A stretch of DNA of 49,328 bases from Acidobacteriota bacterium. GTDB taxonomy: Bacteria; Acidobacteriota; Thermoanaerobaculia; Multivoradales; J023. Below, piece by piece: positions 7,134 through 18,001 of this stretch. A program made the translations under genes and the position numbers. Below the pieces are notes generated by a model. It had not been told where the DNA came from, made no database searches, and saw only the letters and a list, made by a program, of their open reading frames with translations. Every line of letters begins with the position of its first letter. Within the stretch, counting starts at the first letter, position 1. The stretch lies in NCBI GenBank assembly GCA_029263315.1, contig JAJCXR010000007.1, positions 1 through 49,328 of the forward strand, in the 5' to 3' direction.

Positions 7134-10100
7134 TCAGGGCATGCTACTCGACCAAGCGCTGACGCTGCCGCTTTCGAAGCCATCGCCGAACAGCGAAGCA
7201 TCGAAACAGGAGCGTATGGACACGTCGTCGATGTACCAGCCCTCGTTGCCGGCGGCGCCGTCGGAGCCCAGGCGCCAAGCGAAGCGGACGGTGCCGGAGT
7301 AGGCGCTGAGATCCACCACGGAACGGACGAAGGGTTGTAGCTCGTCACACCAGGCCATGGCGGCGCCATAGCTGTTGGTGATCGGGTTGTTGCCCGGCGT
7401 ATCGTTCCAGATGATGTTGTCGTAGGGGTCGGTCAGCATGGCGCTGGCCGGAACCTGATTCCACGTCACACCGTTGTCGGTGGAGATCTCCAGCACACCG
7501 GCATCCCAGCAGCGACCGTCGCCGTTTGGCGTTTCGAAGGCCTGATAGCTCTCGAACTGCAAGGTCAGGTTATCGACCCCGGCCGGCAAGGCGTAGGCCG
7601 GTGACACCAAACGCTGATCGCTGGTGCTGACCGGGTCCACCGCATAGAAGGCGTTGGAGCCACTGGTCACCCGACTACCGTTGAGGGCCCAGGTATCACC
7701 GGTTCCGCTGCTGCTCCAACTGGCGGTGTTGCCCTCGAGGTCATCCTCGAAATGGAAGGTCTGCCCGAAGCCGTCCGGGCAGTCGCCGGGGAAGAGGAGC
7801 GTCGTCATGGTGAAGACGACGGAATCGACGCCACCGCCACAGGAGTTGTCGCCGCGCACCCGCCAGTAGTAGGTGGTGTTGTAGTCGAGCTCGGTGGTCA
7901 GCGAATGGGACGTTGTGGTGAGGCCGGATACCGCGTAGTCGATGCTACCGAAGGCCGGGTCGTCATCCACTTCCAGCGTGTAGGAGAGGGTGTCGGCGGT
8001 CGCTGTCCACTCGAAAGTTGGCAAGACGACCTCGTCGACCATGTTGTCGGCCGGGGCGGTCAAGGTCGGACCGCTGGACGGCACGCTGGCGAAGACGTTC
8101 ATCGTCACCGTGGTGTCGAAGGTTGAGCCACCTTCGAAGGTGTCCTGGCCACTGACCATGATGTTATAGCTGTTGGTGGCCAGGGCGCCGGTGCCGCTGA
8201 CCGTCAACAGGCTGGTATTGGGCAGCGGCGTGGGCACCGGATTGACCGAGAAGCCGGTCGAGGTGCCCGCCGGCTCTCCGCTGGTGGCAAGGGTGACGTC
8301 GCCGGTGAAGCTGTCACCGACACCGATGCGATATACGGCGTCGTCACCGGCGCAGATGTTCAGAGACGCCGGCACGGCGCCGAGAGTCGTGCAGACATCC
8401 GGCAGGTCGAAGGCCTCACTGCCATCGCTGACGCTGGCGCTGCTACCTTGATTGGCGCTGGCTCCCAAGCCTCGGTTGGCAAAGGTGCTCCAAATGGTGC
8501 ATTGGTTGGCGCCGGAGAAGGCGGTGCCGTCGCCGGTGAGCAAGTCATCGGCCGCCAGGATGGCGTCGCGACCGTCGACGAAGCCGGGGGAGCAGGGTTG
8601 CAGCTTCATGCCGTCCATGACCAGCTGGAGCGCCAGGTTGTTGCCACCGGTCGTCCAGTCGTCGTAGATGTCGGGATTGAAACCCTGATCGTCGATCAAG
8701 GCCCAGGTCATATCCCACACCATGGTAGCCCAGACCCAACCGACGCCGTGCGGAACCGAGACCGACGAAACGCTGTTGTACGTAGCGTTGTTGACCGAGA
8801 AATCGGTGCTGTAAGGAGCCGGACGAATGCCGGGGCCGGTGGCCGGTTGGCCGATGAAGTAGGTGCCGGTACCGCGGGCGTCGGTGCCCAAGTCGCCGAC
8901 TTCCTGGGTCAGCATCAGGCCGAGGTAGTCACTCCAACCTTCGCCCATCTGCTCGCTATTGCTGAGGCAGCCGGCCTGCGAGGCACCGCCGGTGAGACGG
9001 TTGCTGACCCCATGGCCGTACTCGTGGGTGATGACGCCGTGGTCGAAATCGCCATCCCGGGGCGGCGATACATTGTTGCAGTTGAACATTTGCATGCGCG
9101 GTCGGCTGCCGTCGGCCGGGGTGCCAAAGTTGGCGTTGCAGTTGCCGGCCCCGTCCTGAGCCTCCGCCTGCACGTCGTCATTGCCCAAACCCAAGCCGCT
9201 GTAATTGGTCACTTGGAAGTTGCCGGAGGCTTCGTCGAAGCCGTACTCGGCCAGAACATCGTGAATGATGTTGTTCCAGTAGAACAGGTTGGCGATCGCC
9301 GCCGGGACGGAGTTGGACGGGTGAAGGGTGAAGTCGATGGGCACCAGGGCACCGGTGAAGTCGAGGCCGGCGCCGCCGTCGGGCTCGGCGTCGACACCGA
9401 CGTCGGGGGCGTTGTCGGCGTTGCGGTCGGCGTAGGCATGCACATTGTTGCCGCGGGTGATGGTGAATTCAGGGCCGGCGGTGGCATCGGTGTCGTGCCA
9501 GCCGAAGGGGGAGCTGGACCCCATCAAATAAGGATCCACTTCGACGGTGCGAGCATCGGAGGGCGGTACCGGGGTGGTGTGGTTGGGGCTTTCGATGGGG
9601 ATGGCGTAGGTGGAGTACTGCTCTTGGGCCACCAGATTGTTCTTGTCGAGCAATTGACCGCTTTCGGCATCGATGCGCACCCCCCACCAGTGGTTGCTGT
9701 CGTGTACCTCGATGGTGAGGTCCCAGGCCAACCTCAGCTTGCCGTTGGAGAGGGGCTGATAAACCAACCGCGCCGGAATGTCAGAGCGTGAGATGTTGGC
9801 CTTGGCGAGCATCGTCCGACGCTCTCGCCCCACTTGATCGGCGATGGCCGTCAGCTGGTCGACGGTACCCAAGTCGAGGGCGTTGGCGGCGTGCTCCAGG
9901 GCCTCGGTGGGCGCCATCACCCGCTCGCCTCGGAGAATGGATTGACTGAGGTTGGAAACGAAGCGGCTGCCGACGTGGGCGATGTTGCCGTTGCTGGCCA
10001 GTGCCACGGACAGGATACCGTTGTAGACGGCGATGCCTTCGTGGCGTTGCTCCAGGTAGAGATGCTGGGTGCCGGTATGGCGGCTAGTAAATTGATTAGC

Positions 10101-10310
10101 GACCGTTACCTCGGCGACGTCGGCGGCGTTCAGACCGTGTAGGGAGCCGTGATCGGTAAGGTAGTCGAAGACGGTTTGGCGGGCTTGGGAGGCCACGGCC
10201 TCGTCCTGTCCTGCGGCGTTGGCGCTGGCCACGAGAAGGCCCGTGATCAGCAAGATGGAGGCGCCAATGCGCAGCGTATGCCGGACCAGCGGGTCTGGAT
10301 TTTGATGCAT
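7134..10310 (-). CDS. secreted M36 (fungalysin-like) zinc metallopeptidase
   Basis: 1058 residues with an N-terminal signal peptide (about 1-32, hydrophobic run then SANAA). An FTP-like propeptide region follows to about 210. The M36 catalytic core carries HEYGH at 429-433 (zinc His429 and His433, catalytic Glu430) and GEGWSDY with the third ligand Glu457. After the catalytic domain come Ig-like/fibronectin-type beta domains (about 640-850, including YYWRVRGDNSCGGG) and a jelly-roll-like domain. The chain ends with FGDGFESGSVSAWSS, a short tail seen on many secreted proteins. It probably degrades extracellular protein, with propeptide cleavage. The start has a good SD (AGAGGA, 7 bases before ATG). 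A hairpin at 7038-7071 follows the stop. Confidence 0.92.
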   Translation of the reverse strand: MHQNPDPLVRHTLRIGASILLITGLLVASANAAGQDEAVASQARQTVFDYLTDHGSLHGLNAADVAEVTVANQFTSRHTGTQHLYLEQRHEGIAVYNGILSVALASNGNIAHVGSRFVSNLSQSILRGERVMAPTEALEHAANALDLGTVDQLTAIADQVGRERRTMLAKANISRSDIPARLVYQPLSNGKLRLAWDLTIEVHDSNHWWGVRIDAESGQLLDKNNLVAQEQYSTYAIPIESPNHTTPVPPSDARTVEVDPYLMGSSSPFGWHDTDATAGPEFTITRGNNVHAYADRNADNAPDVGVDAEPDGGAGLDFTGALVPIDFTLHPSNSVPAAIANLFYWNNIIHDVLAEYGFDEASGNFQVTNYSGLGLGNDDVQAEAQDGAGNCNANFGTPADGSRPRMQMFNCNNVSPPRDGDFDHGVITHEYGHGVSNRLTGGASQAGCLSNSEQMGEGWSDYLGLMLTQEVGDLGTDARGTGTYFIGQPATGPGIRPAPYSTDFSVNNATYNSVSSVSVPHGVGWVWATMVWDMTWALIDDQGFNPDIYDDWTTGGNNLALQLVMDGMKLQPCSPGFVDGRDAILAADDLLTGDGTAFSGANQCTIWSTFANRGLGASANQGSSASVSDGSEAFDLPDVCTTLGAVPASLNICAGDDAVYRIGVGDSFTGDVTLATSGEPAGTSTGFSVNPVPTPLPNTSLLTVSGTGALATNSYNIMVSGQDTFEGGSTFDTTVTMNVFASVPSSGPTLTAPADNMVDEVVLPTFEWTATADTLSYTLEVDDDPAFGSIDYAVSGLTTTSHSLTTELDYNTTYYWRVRGDNSCGGGVDSVVFTMTTLLFPGDCPDGFGQTFHFEDDLEGNTASWSSSGTGDTWALNGSRVTSGSNAFYAVDPVSTSDQRLVSPAYALPAGVDNLTLQFESYQAFETPNGDGRCWDAGVLEISTDNGVTWNQVPASAMLTDPYDNIIWNDTPGNNPITNSYGAAMAWCDELQPFVRSVVDLSAYSGTVRFAWRLGSDGAAGNEGWYIDDVSIRSCFDASLFGDGFESGSVSAWSSSMP

Positions 10311-10525
10311 GGTGTAATCCTCTGGGACGTCGAGATGGGACGTGGCAAAACCACTCAGGACGAGGAGAAGGCCGTTGGGGTTTCGGCATGGGCGAAACCG
10401 GGCGTAGTCCAGACACCGAGCGATGAGCGGGAACCGTCTTATCTTCGGGTCACCGGTTGTTGTGATGAGTCCGGTCTGCGGAAACGATTACAGGAAAGCT
10501 AGCAGGATTGATTCTAGGGGTCCAG

Positions 10526-10566
10526 TAAAAACCACCCATTGGGGCGAGGCGCCCCGCCCCGTGGGT
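10526..10566 (-). terminator. rho-independent terminator of the M14 carboxypeptidase gene
   Basis: On the minus strand a GC-rich hairpin (ACCCA with TGGGT outside, CGGGGC with GCCCC inside) is followed directly by GGTTTTTAC, a five-U tract. It lies about 30 bases past the stop of the M14 gene, in the correct orientation. The rest of the 10311-10594 gap holds the upstream region of the M36 gene; I see no clear promoter hexamers there. Confidence 0.72.
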
Positions 10567-10594
10567 GAGTTTCCGTGCCGCCGGGCCCGCGGGC

Positions 10595-13273
10595 CTAGAA
10601 GGCGTTCGACCCCAAGAGCACGGCATTGAGGAAGAGGCGATCGGTGCCCCGCCAATAGCCCCGGAAGCTGAGGTCTTCGGCGAAGGCGGTGACCCGGCCC
10701 CGACCCACCTGCTCGGTGTAGGCCATGACGGCGGACGGCAAACGTTCCAAAGACTCGGGCCAGAGGTGCCCCGAGCTGACGATTTCCTGGCCCTTCGGCA
10801 CCCGCAAGGCCACCCGTTGGCCGGCCTTGGGCGGACCGTCGGGAGCCAGGTAGAGCCGATCGGAGAACACCAAAAAAGGCAGTTGGCCGGATGGATACCC
10901 GACGCTCAGCCAGTGGTCGAGATCAAGCTGAGTAGCGAGGATGGCCCCTGGCACGAAGAATCGTTGGGCTGGGGCTTGGCCTTCGCTACCGGCGGCCTTG
11001 CCACCTTCCGGCATCGCCGTTTCGTACCAGGATCGCAGGGAGATCAAGCCCAGCTGTTGGCGGGCCAGATCGACGGCGGACCCTAGAACCACCAGGTTGC
11101 CGCCGTCCCGGACCCATCCCTGGAGGCGCTGGATGCCGGCCTCGCCCAAGGTGGTTGCCAGCTGTTCCCCGGAGAGCAGATCGGGGATGATCAAGGTGGT
11201 GAAGCGGTGCAGTGGCATGTCGCCAATGCCCTCAGCCTCGATCACCGTCGTGTGGATTCCATAGTGCTCTTCGAGGGTGTACCAGGAGAAGCCGAAAGAG
11301 TAAGCATGCACGCCGCCATGGGCCAATAGAGCCACCTCTGCGGCCTTGGGGGCGATGGCCTCGCTCTGCCCGAGGCTAGGATGGCCTTGGTCGCCGCGAC
11401 CACTGTCGACGGCCCGCGCCTGGACGGCGAAGCGTTGGGTCAGCTCCTGAACCCGGCGGTGGATGAGATCGGGGTCGAGGCCGTCGCCCCGTTGATGGAC
11501 CCGCACCACCACGGAGCCGCGGGGCACGTCGAAGCCTTCGACCCGGGTGTCTTGGGTGAGCACGGCGGCGCGGATACCTTTCCGTCTCAGCTGGTGGAGG
11601 ACCGCCATCGAAGCCACCGAGCGGCCGTCGATGACGTAGGCGTACTCGGCCTTGGGCAGTTTAGGGAAATCCATTTGGACAGATCTGGCGGTGGCCGAAT
11701 CCGCGGCGCTGGTGGGCAAGGACCCCTGGGCTTGGCTGCTGAGCACCTCGACGTTGAAAAGCAGGGGCAGGGACCAAGCCGTGATGTCGTAGAAGCGGGG
11801 ATTCTCCCCCCGGTCGAGGCGTTGACGGGCGACGGTGAGAAATTCTGCAGGTACCTCGAGCTCGGCTTCCAGCAGGGTGTGGATCAGCGGGCTGGCAGGC
11901 TGGGCAGCGTCGATCACCCAAGTTCCGGCGCCGAAGGTGCGTTCCTTCACCGGTCGGCCAAAACCGTCGCGAAGATCTGCCAGGGTGGTTTGTTTCTCCA
12001 GCCGTTGGACTTCGATACCGTTGCGTTGCAGCAACTCCACCAGCTCTTGTGCCAGGGTGGGGTCGCCGTCGGCCTGCAATAGGAAACGACGGCTACCGGA
12101 GGTGTCTTCCAAGGCCGTCTTCTTGGCTTGCCAGTAATCGTTGAGCAACTCCTGTCGACGCTCCGCGGTCAAACGGACGGCGGTCCAGGCGGCGGTGTAT
12201 TGCTGCTCCAGGGCGTCTGCCAAGCGGCGCACGGAGCCGTCGCCGCGTTCGATGGCCAGACCCCGGGACGATCCCTGCTCGTAGAGCATGCCGACGGCTC
12301 CCATATAGCTACCGAACGAGGTGGTGTAGCCGGGATAGTAGTAGTTGAACATTTCCCGCTGGGTGTATTCGAAGCCCTGGTCGTCGAACGCCTCGGCATA
12401 GGCGGCGCCGAAATGGTCGAACCAAGTCTTGGCAAAGGCAGGGAAGTAGGTGCCATAGGGCTCGGTGGGCGGGTCGAAATAGAATTCCGTATCGGCCCCC
12501 ATCTCGTGGGCATCGATGATCACCTGCGGCCGCCAATCGACGAGGCTGGCGACGCGGGCCCTGGTTTCCCGCTGGGTGTGGGCGAACCAATCTCGGTTGG
12601 TGTCGAAATAGTAGTGCCCGGTGCGGAATTGCAGGGCCTGCCAGCTCGAGAAGTTGTTGTTCCAATCCTCGCGCCGGGGGTTGGGCGCACCCCCCAGCTG
12701 CCGGTGATTGAACTGGGCGAAGGCGTCGCGGCCGTCGGGGTTGATCATCGGATCGATGAGCACGACGGTGCGCTCCAGGACCTGGCGGGTGGCGTCGTCC
12801 TCGGCCGTCGCCAGGCGCTCCAGTAGACGCAACAGACCCTCGCTACCGGACAGCTCGAAGCCGTGTATCGAGCCTCCCAGCCAGACGACGGCCGGTTGCT
12901 CCTGGGGCACCGCTTTTAAGCCCTCCAGCCGTGGGTCCGCCAACTGCCGGCCCACTTGGCGAATGCTATCGAGACGGGCGTGATTGGCCTCCGAGGTGAC
13001 CACCGCCAGCAGCAAACGACGTCCTTCCCAGGAGGCTCCCTGGTCGATCACCGTGACCCGCGGCGAGGTCTCGGCCAGGCTTCTCAGGTAATCGACCATC
13101 TCGTGATGTTGGGTGATGCGCTCGCCGAAGGCGTGGCCCGTAACTTCGGCGAAGGAGGGCACCTTCTGGGCAGCTAGGGGAGTGCTCATCAATAACGCCA
13201 AGGCTACGTTGCCGAGCAGGCGTCGGTGAAGCGAAGGGCGGCAGGGGCGGAGCTGAGTGGTCTGGGGATTCAT
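10595..13273 (-). CDS. secreted M14-family zinc carboxypeptidase
   Basis: 892 residues from the ATG at 13273. That start is chosen because a signal peptide follows (about 15-38, ending TPLAAQ); the frame is open further upstream only through repeat DNA. The peptidase M14 domain has zinc ligands His137 and Glu140 (SIHGFELSG), a third ligand His256 (DAHEMG) and a likely catalytic Glu332 (MLYEQGSSRG). A Tyr-rich segment (EMFNYYYPGYTTSFGSY) precedes it. The C-terminal half (about 560-890) has no peptidase motif and includes a GATase1-like stretch (about 740-870). Family role: removal of C-terminal residues from peptides outside the cytoplasm. A terminator follows at 10526-10566. Confidence 0.9.
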   Translation of the reverse strand: MNPQTTQLRPCRPSLHRRLLGNVALALLMSTPLAAQKVPSFAEVTGHAFGERITQHHEMVDYLRSLAETSPRVTVIDQGASWEGRRLLLAVVTSEANHARLDSIRQVGRQLADPRLEGLKAVPQEQPAVVWLGGSIHGFELSGSEGLLRLLERLATAEDDATRQVLERTVVLIDPMINPDGRDAFAQFNHRQLGGAPNPRREDWNNNFSSWQALQFRTGHYYFDTNRDWFAHTQRETRARVASLVDWRPQVIIDAHEMGADTEFYFDPPTEPYGTYFPAFAKTWFDHFGAAYAEAFDDQGFEYTQREMFNYYYPGYTTSFGSYMGAVGMLYEQGSSRGLAIERGDGSVRRLADALEQQYTAAWTAVRLTAERRQELLNDYWQAKKTALEDTSGSRRFLLQADGDPTLAQELVELLQRNGIEVQRLEKQTTLADLRDGFGRPVKERTFGAGTWVIDAAQPASPLIHTLLEAELEVPAEFLTVARQRLDRGENPRFYDITAWSLPLLFNVEVLSSQAQGSLPTSAADSATARSVQMDFPKLPKAEYAYVIDGRSVASMAVLHQLRRKGIRAAVLTQDTRVEGFDVPRGSVVVRVHQRGDGLDPDLIHRRVQELTQRFAVQARAVDSGRGDQGHPSLGQSEAIAPKAAEVALLAHGGVHAYSFGFSWYTLEEHYGIHTTVIEAEGIGDMPLHRFTTLIIPDLLSGEQLATTLGEAGIQRLQGWVRDGGNLVVLGSAVDLARQQLGLISLRSWYETAMPEGGKAAGSEGQAPAQRFFVPGAILATQLDLDHWLSVGYPSGQLPFLVFSDRLYLAPDGPPKAGQRVALRVPKGQEIVSSGHLWPESLERLPSAVMAYTEQVGRGRVTAFAEDLSFRGYWRGTDRLFLNAVLLGSNAF

Positions 13274-13361
13274 GGTGTCTCGTCGTCTTGGTTGGCCCCC
13301 GGGTCTTGCTAGGGGACTGTGGGTTGGGTTCATCTCGACTAATCTCGGGTCAAGGCTTTCG

Positions 13362-13411
13362 CCAGCTAGTGTCCATCCAGTTCTACCAGAATCGGTGCCA
13401 GCGGGAGGCCC
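13362..13411. repeat. 50-bp direct repeat, copy 1
   Basis: This begins CCAGCTAGTGTCCATCCAGT and ends GCGGGAGGCCC. It is identical over 50 bases to the copy at 13578-13627; the flanks differ. The first half contains CTAGTGTCCATCCAGTTCTA, without open coding sense on either strand. It is a candidate intergenic repeat family member. Confidence 0.85.
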
Positions 13412-13577
13412 ATTGGAGCGAGCAAGGGGCGAGCGTGTTTGAGCTGGTACACCGCCGAAAATTCTTAAACCATTGATCAGCAAAAGTTTAAGATTCCCTC
13501 CAAGGGTCCGGCGAGTTTCGGAGCCACGGCCGAGCCCAATGGGGCCTCCGCCCCCTTGGGCCATTGCTGGATGGGAA

Positions 13578-13627
13578 CCAGCTAGTGTCCATCCAGTTCT
13601 ACCAGAATCGGTGCCAGCGGGAGGCCC
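13578..13627. repeat. 50-bp direct repeat, copy 2
   Basis: Identical to copy 1 over 50 bases, 166 bases further on and in the same orientation. It is followed by CTTGGCGGGCCCCCC instead of ATTGGAGCG. Identity across intergenic DNA implies recent duplication or an active repeat family. Confidence 0.85.
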
Positions 13628-13820
13628 TTGGCGGGCCCCCCTTCGAGCGAGCACGGACGGATTGCAGTCTGAGCCGCAGGGCGACGGGAACGGGATGAAA
13701 CCTTGATATCGATGGGTTTAGATCGACCGGTCAGCGTTGGGGCGAGTTTGCGGAGGCGGCGCACAGCCGAAGGGCTCCCGCCCCGCGTCGTTTTCTCGGA
13801 CTGCCGGGCCGGGGTCAAGC

Positions 13821-14522
13821 TCAGTGACGGCAGAGGTCTCCATCGTCGCCACACTGCGCTTCGTAGGCTTTGGCCAGATAGGCGATGGCCGTCCCGCCGG
13901 CCTCTTCGGCGGTGCGACCGAAGGTGATGATGCCGTCTTCGTGCCCAGCCATGGCCAGAATACGCACCTCGGCAAGCTGGGTTTCACGATACAGGCGCTC
14001 CACCTCGCGGGCCATCTGCGGTGTGCCGTAGGCGACCTCGGGGCGGGTGGTGGGGATGTTGAGCTGCCGGGCCCGGCGCCAGATGGTCGGCGAGTGGCTA
14101 TGGAAGACCCAACGAATATGCGAGCCCAGGCCGTAGACGGCGCCGTGGGTCAAGGATTCGGATGAGGGCAAGACACGACCCCGGGCCTGCACCTCGTTGC
14201 GTTCGACGTGGCACGCCTCGACCAAGCAGAAGTCGTGCAAGGTCATGCAAGCCTTGCCGGAGGTTTGGGTGCCGCTGACCAGGAAGGGGCGTCGTCGCCG
14301 CGGCGCCGCAGGAGCACCGACGCGAGCGCTGACATTGCCATAGCCAAATCCACCGTAGAGGCCGGGTTCCTGCCCCACCAAACCGGTATGGGCCAGGATC
14401 TCTCGCCAGGCGATGAGCCGTGCCACCAAGTCGCCGTAGGAGCGCTGGGACAAAGTCGCGTCGACGAGTCTTGGCGAAAATTTGATGGCACCTTCGTCGA
14501 TCAAATCAGAGCTTCCGATCAA
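13821..14522 (-). CDS. class II aldolase/adducin family protein
   Basis: 233 residues from a TTG at 14522. This start overlaps the stop of the upstream gene (TTGA), and the similarity begins right there (DEGAIKFSP). Class II aldolase marks: GGFGYGNVSARV, the substrate loop FLVSGTQTSGK, the zinc pair His141/His143 in FHSHSPTIW, and a later His in AMAGHEDGII. The family cleaves or epimerises sugar phosphates with a divalent metal; the substrate cannot be told here. The coupling to an uncharacterised upstream gene suggests a two-protein unit. An ATG further upstream would run through the neighbour's coding sequence and is rejected. Confidence 0.8.
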   Translation of the reverse strand: MIGSSDLIDEGAIKFSPRLVDATLSQRSYGDLVARLIAWREILAHTGLVGQEPGLYGGFGYGNVSARVGAPAAPRRRRPFLVSGTQTSGKACMTLHDFCLVEACHVERNEVQARGRVLPSSESLTHGAVYGLGSHIRWVFHSHSPTIWRRARQLNIPTTRPEVAYGTPQMAREVERLYRETQLAEVRILAMAGHEDGIITFGRTAEEAGGTAIAYLAKAYEAQCGDDGDLCRH

Positions 14523-15244
14523 ATGGGATAACCGATTTCCTGAATCTCGTGCCGCACCTCTTCGAGCTGCACGTCCATATTGAGGGACTTGATGATGAAG
14601 GGATTCAACGGATCGTGACGATAGACGTGCTCCACCGCCCGCGGATTGATGCGGGCCGCGTAATACGACTCGCCCCACTGCCGATAGGTCTCAGGATTGC
14701 CGTCGAGAAAAGGCAAGAGAAGGCTGGAACCATCGGGCTCGGCGATTTCGGGGAAGTCGATGTCGCCAAGGCTCCAACGCTCGTCGCGGTTCAAACGCCA
14801 CAGGCAGAAGGTGGTTTGGGGGATGGAGAAGGCAGTCTCCTGGAGGAAATCGTCGAATTCCGACGGCAGGCCGTCGATCACTCCGGGCCACGGACAGCCG
14901 GCGGCCATCGGCGATTCATGGGCAAAACCCTTGATCACCGCCCCCTGGTTATTGAAATAGATCAGCCAATCGTCGCCCTCGCCGTTGCGCATCGAGCCGA
15001 GTTTCTGGTGCTCGCCCCAACCGCCGTTGAAGGAGAAGTAGCGGTACTCCCATTCCGGGCAGAGGATGGCGTCCAGAACGGCAAGTGCCTGGGACAACCG
15101 CAGCATCTCTTGGATGCCGGGAAGAGAGTCGACAAAGTCACCTGCTGCCATCGTCACGCTACCCATTCGGAGGTCATCCCCACTGAGAAGGCTTTTGTCA
15201 ACGGGCGGCCACTCCGCTGTCGAGTCCGTCGTCACACGCTTCAC
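14519..15244 (-). CDS. uncharacterised protein coupled to the class II aldolase
   Basis: 241 residues from a GTG at 15244; an internal ATG at residue 27 (MGSVTMAAGD) is an alternative. It is soluble, acidic and rich in Trp/Phe/Tyr, with no signal peptide. Recognisable text includes EYRYFSFNGGWGEHQ, DWLIYFNNQGAVIKGFAHES and CPWPGVIDGLPSEFDDFL. The middle resembles SMI1/SUKH-like hypothetical proteins in style, but I cannot assign it. Its TGA overlaps the TTG start of the aldolase, so the two are made together. Confidence 0.62.
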   Translation of the reverse strand: MKRVTTDSTAEWPPVDKSLLSGDDLRMGSVTMAAGDFVDSLPGIQEMLRLSQALAVLDAILCPEWEYRYFSFNGGWGEHQKLGSMRNGEGDDWLIYFNNQGAVIKGFAHESPMAAGCPWPGVIDGLPSEFDDFLQETAFSIPQTTFCLWRLNRDERWSLGDIDFPEIAEPDGSSLLLPFLDGNPETYRQWGESYYAARINPRAVEHVYRHDPLNPFIIKSLNMDVQLEEVRHEIQEIGYPI

Positions 15245-15375
15245 CGTCGTGTGCTGGCTTTGCCAGGAGAATCCTCAGCTCAAACATAAAACATCGATTG
15301 GATATTGAAAAATATCAGATGGGGTCGAAAAAATCACCTCGCTGACACCGTGGCACGGCGCCGATCTTGCCCGGG

Positions 15376-16422
15376 TCAGTGAATCCAAGGTTCCGACCTT
15401 TCATAGTCTTCCGACCTTTCATAGTCTGAGGTTTCCACCGGAGGAGACCACAGGGCCAGTTGTCGCCTCTCATCCTCCTCCCACGCCGCCAGGCGCTCTG
15501 CGTCGAGCAGGCGGCGACGGCGAAAGGCCCAGAGGGCGAGCAGGGTGATGACCGTCCACAGCGTAGCGGAGCTGGTGAGGAAAGGAATCCACTTGTGCGA
15601 TACGTCCAGCTGGTGCCAGAAGGTCTCTTCAGCGAGGTAGAGGGATGTGCCGGTGACTTGGCGGAACGCTGCTTCGAAGCTATGCCCTTGGCGCACTTGC
15701 GCCAGCAGGTCGGCGATGGTGTGAGGGCCGTAGGTCGATTGCAGATGACGTACGAAGGCGCCGGCCAGGGCGTAAGCGGCGGCGGCACTTTGCGGTCCTT
15801 GCCCGAAACCTTGCTCCATTTTGGCCAGCTGGCTGCCGTCCCGTCGCAGGGTGGCCAGCAGTAGGCGTCCTTGATCCCCCAGACCCCAGCCGCCGGGTCC
15901 GCTTTCGCGGGCCGCCACCATGGCAACCCCTTCGTTGAACCATCGCGGTACCGGACGCCGCCCGGCGGCCCGGGCGACAAAGACATGGGCCACCTCGTGG
16001 TAGAGCACGGTTTCCAGATCATCGTCCGGATAGGAAGGCACTCGGCTCGGGATCAAGACCACCAGGCTGGCGTTGCCGATGGCGTAGGCGACGGCCCAGC
16101 GGGGAGCCAAGGCGGCTTCATCGCTGCCGGGGTCCACTAAACGCACCCGGATCGGTCCACCGATGGGATCGAGGCCCAAGAGATCGGCCATGGCGTGGAG
16201 CGCCTGGCCGTCCAAGCCTTCGAGCCGGGCGATCAGCGAGGCCCTGCGCTCCGGGCCTTCGAATTGTAGCAGCTGCGCGATCGCTGTTCCGGCGCTCGGC
16301 GACGTGGAGGAGGTCGCACGGGGCGAGCTCTGGCCTTGGGTCGCTGAGGGACCACAGAGCAAGAACAGCAGAAGTGACAGTGGCGCGACCAAGCGGCGGC
16401 CGATGGCAAGAAAAGAGATCAT
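15376..16422 (-). CDS. membrane-anchored HExxH metallopeptidase (peptidase MA/gluzincin type)
   Basis: 348 residues. A signal peptide or N-terminal anchor (about 10-30) precedes a periplasmic domain with HEVAH at 142-146 and a downstream WFNEGVAM carrying the third zinc ligand Glu, the gluzincin layout. A helix-rich AYALAGAFVRHLQSTYG stretch follows, as in peptidase MA-like proteins. A transmembrane helix (about 285-303, LWTVITLLALWAF) is followed by RRRR, leaving a short cytoplasmic tail. The tail ends with a doubled DYERSE made by an 18-base tandem duplication. The substrate is unknown. Confidence 0.85.
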   Translation of the reverse strand: MISFLAIGRRLVAPLSLLLFLLCGPSATQGQSSPRATSSTSPSAGTAIAQLLQFEGPERRASLIARLEGLDGQALHAMADLLGLDPIGGPIRVRLVDPGSDEAALAPRWAVAYAIGNASLVVLIPSRVPSYPDDDLETVLYHEVAHVFVARAAGRRPVPRWFNEGVAMVAARESGPGGWGLGDQGRLLLATLRRDGSQLAKMEQGFGQGPQSAAAAYALAGAFVRHLQSTYGPHTIADLLAQVRQGHSFEAAFRQVTGTSLYLAEETFWHQLDVSHKWIPFLTSSATLWTVITLLALWAFRRRRLLDAERLAAWEEDERRQLALWSPPVETSDYERSEDYERSEPWIH

Positions 16423-16570
16423 GTCGGTCTCAGGATACCGCGATCACGGGGTGGAGAACGTCGTGGCCGGAAAAGACCGGCCCAGAGGGAACCCGTGATC
16501 ACCTTGGCCGAGGATCTGGGCGCGGCGCTTTGGTCGGCCGCCGCTCGACGGCCGGCCCGCTCGAGCGGCC

Positions 16571-18001
<1,431 letters not shown>

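Larger units (their letters stand above)
13274..13820. other. repeat-bearing intergenic region upstream of the M14 gene
   Basis: 547 bases without a convincing gene. It holds two exact 50-bp direct repeats (listed separately), an 8-bp inverted repeat TCTTAAAC/GTTTAAGA at 13463-13493, and two degenerate copies of a second motif containing GCGAGTTT followed by a GGAGCCC..GGGCTCC-like hairpin (about 13507-13560 and 13748-13795). The M14 promoter should lie at its left side, but no clear hexamers stand out. Confidence 0.55.

Noticed and set aside
8448..9791. 447-residue + strand open frame
   Set aside because: It is exactly antisense to the M36 peptidase, has Gly/Val-rich shadow composition and no family features.
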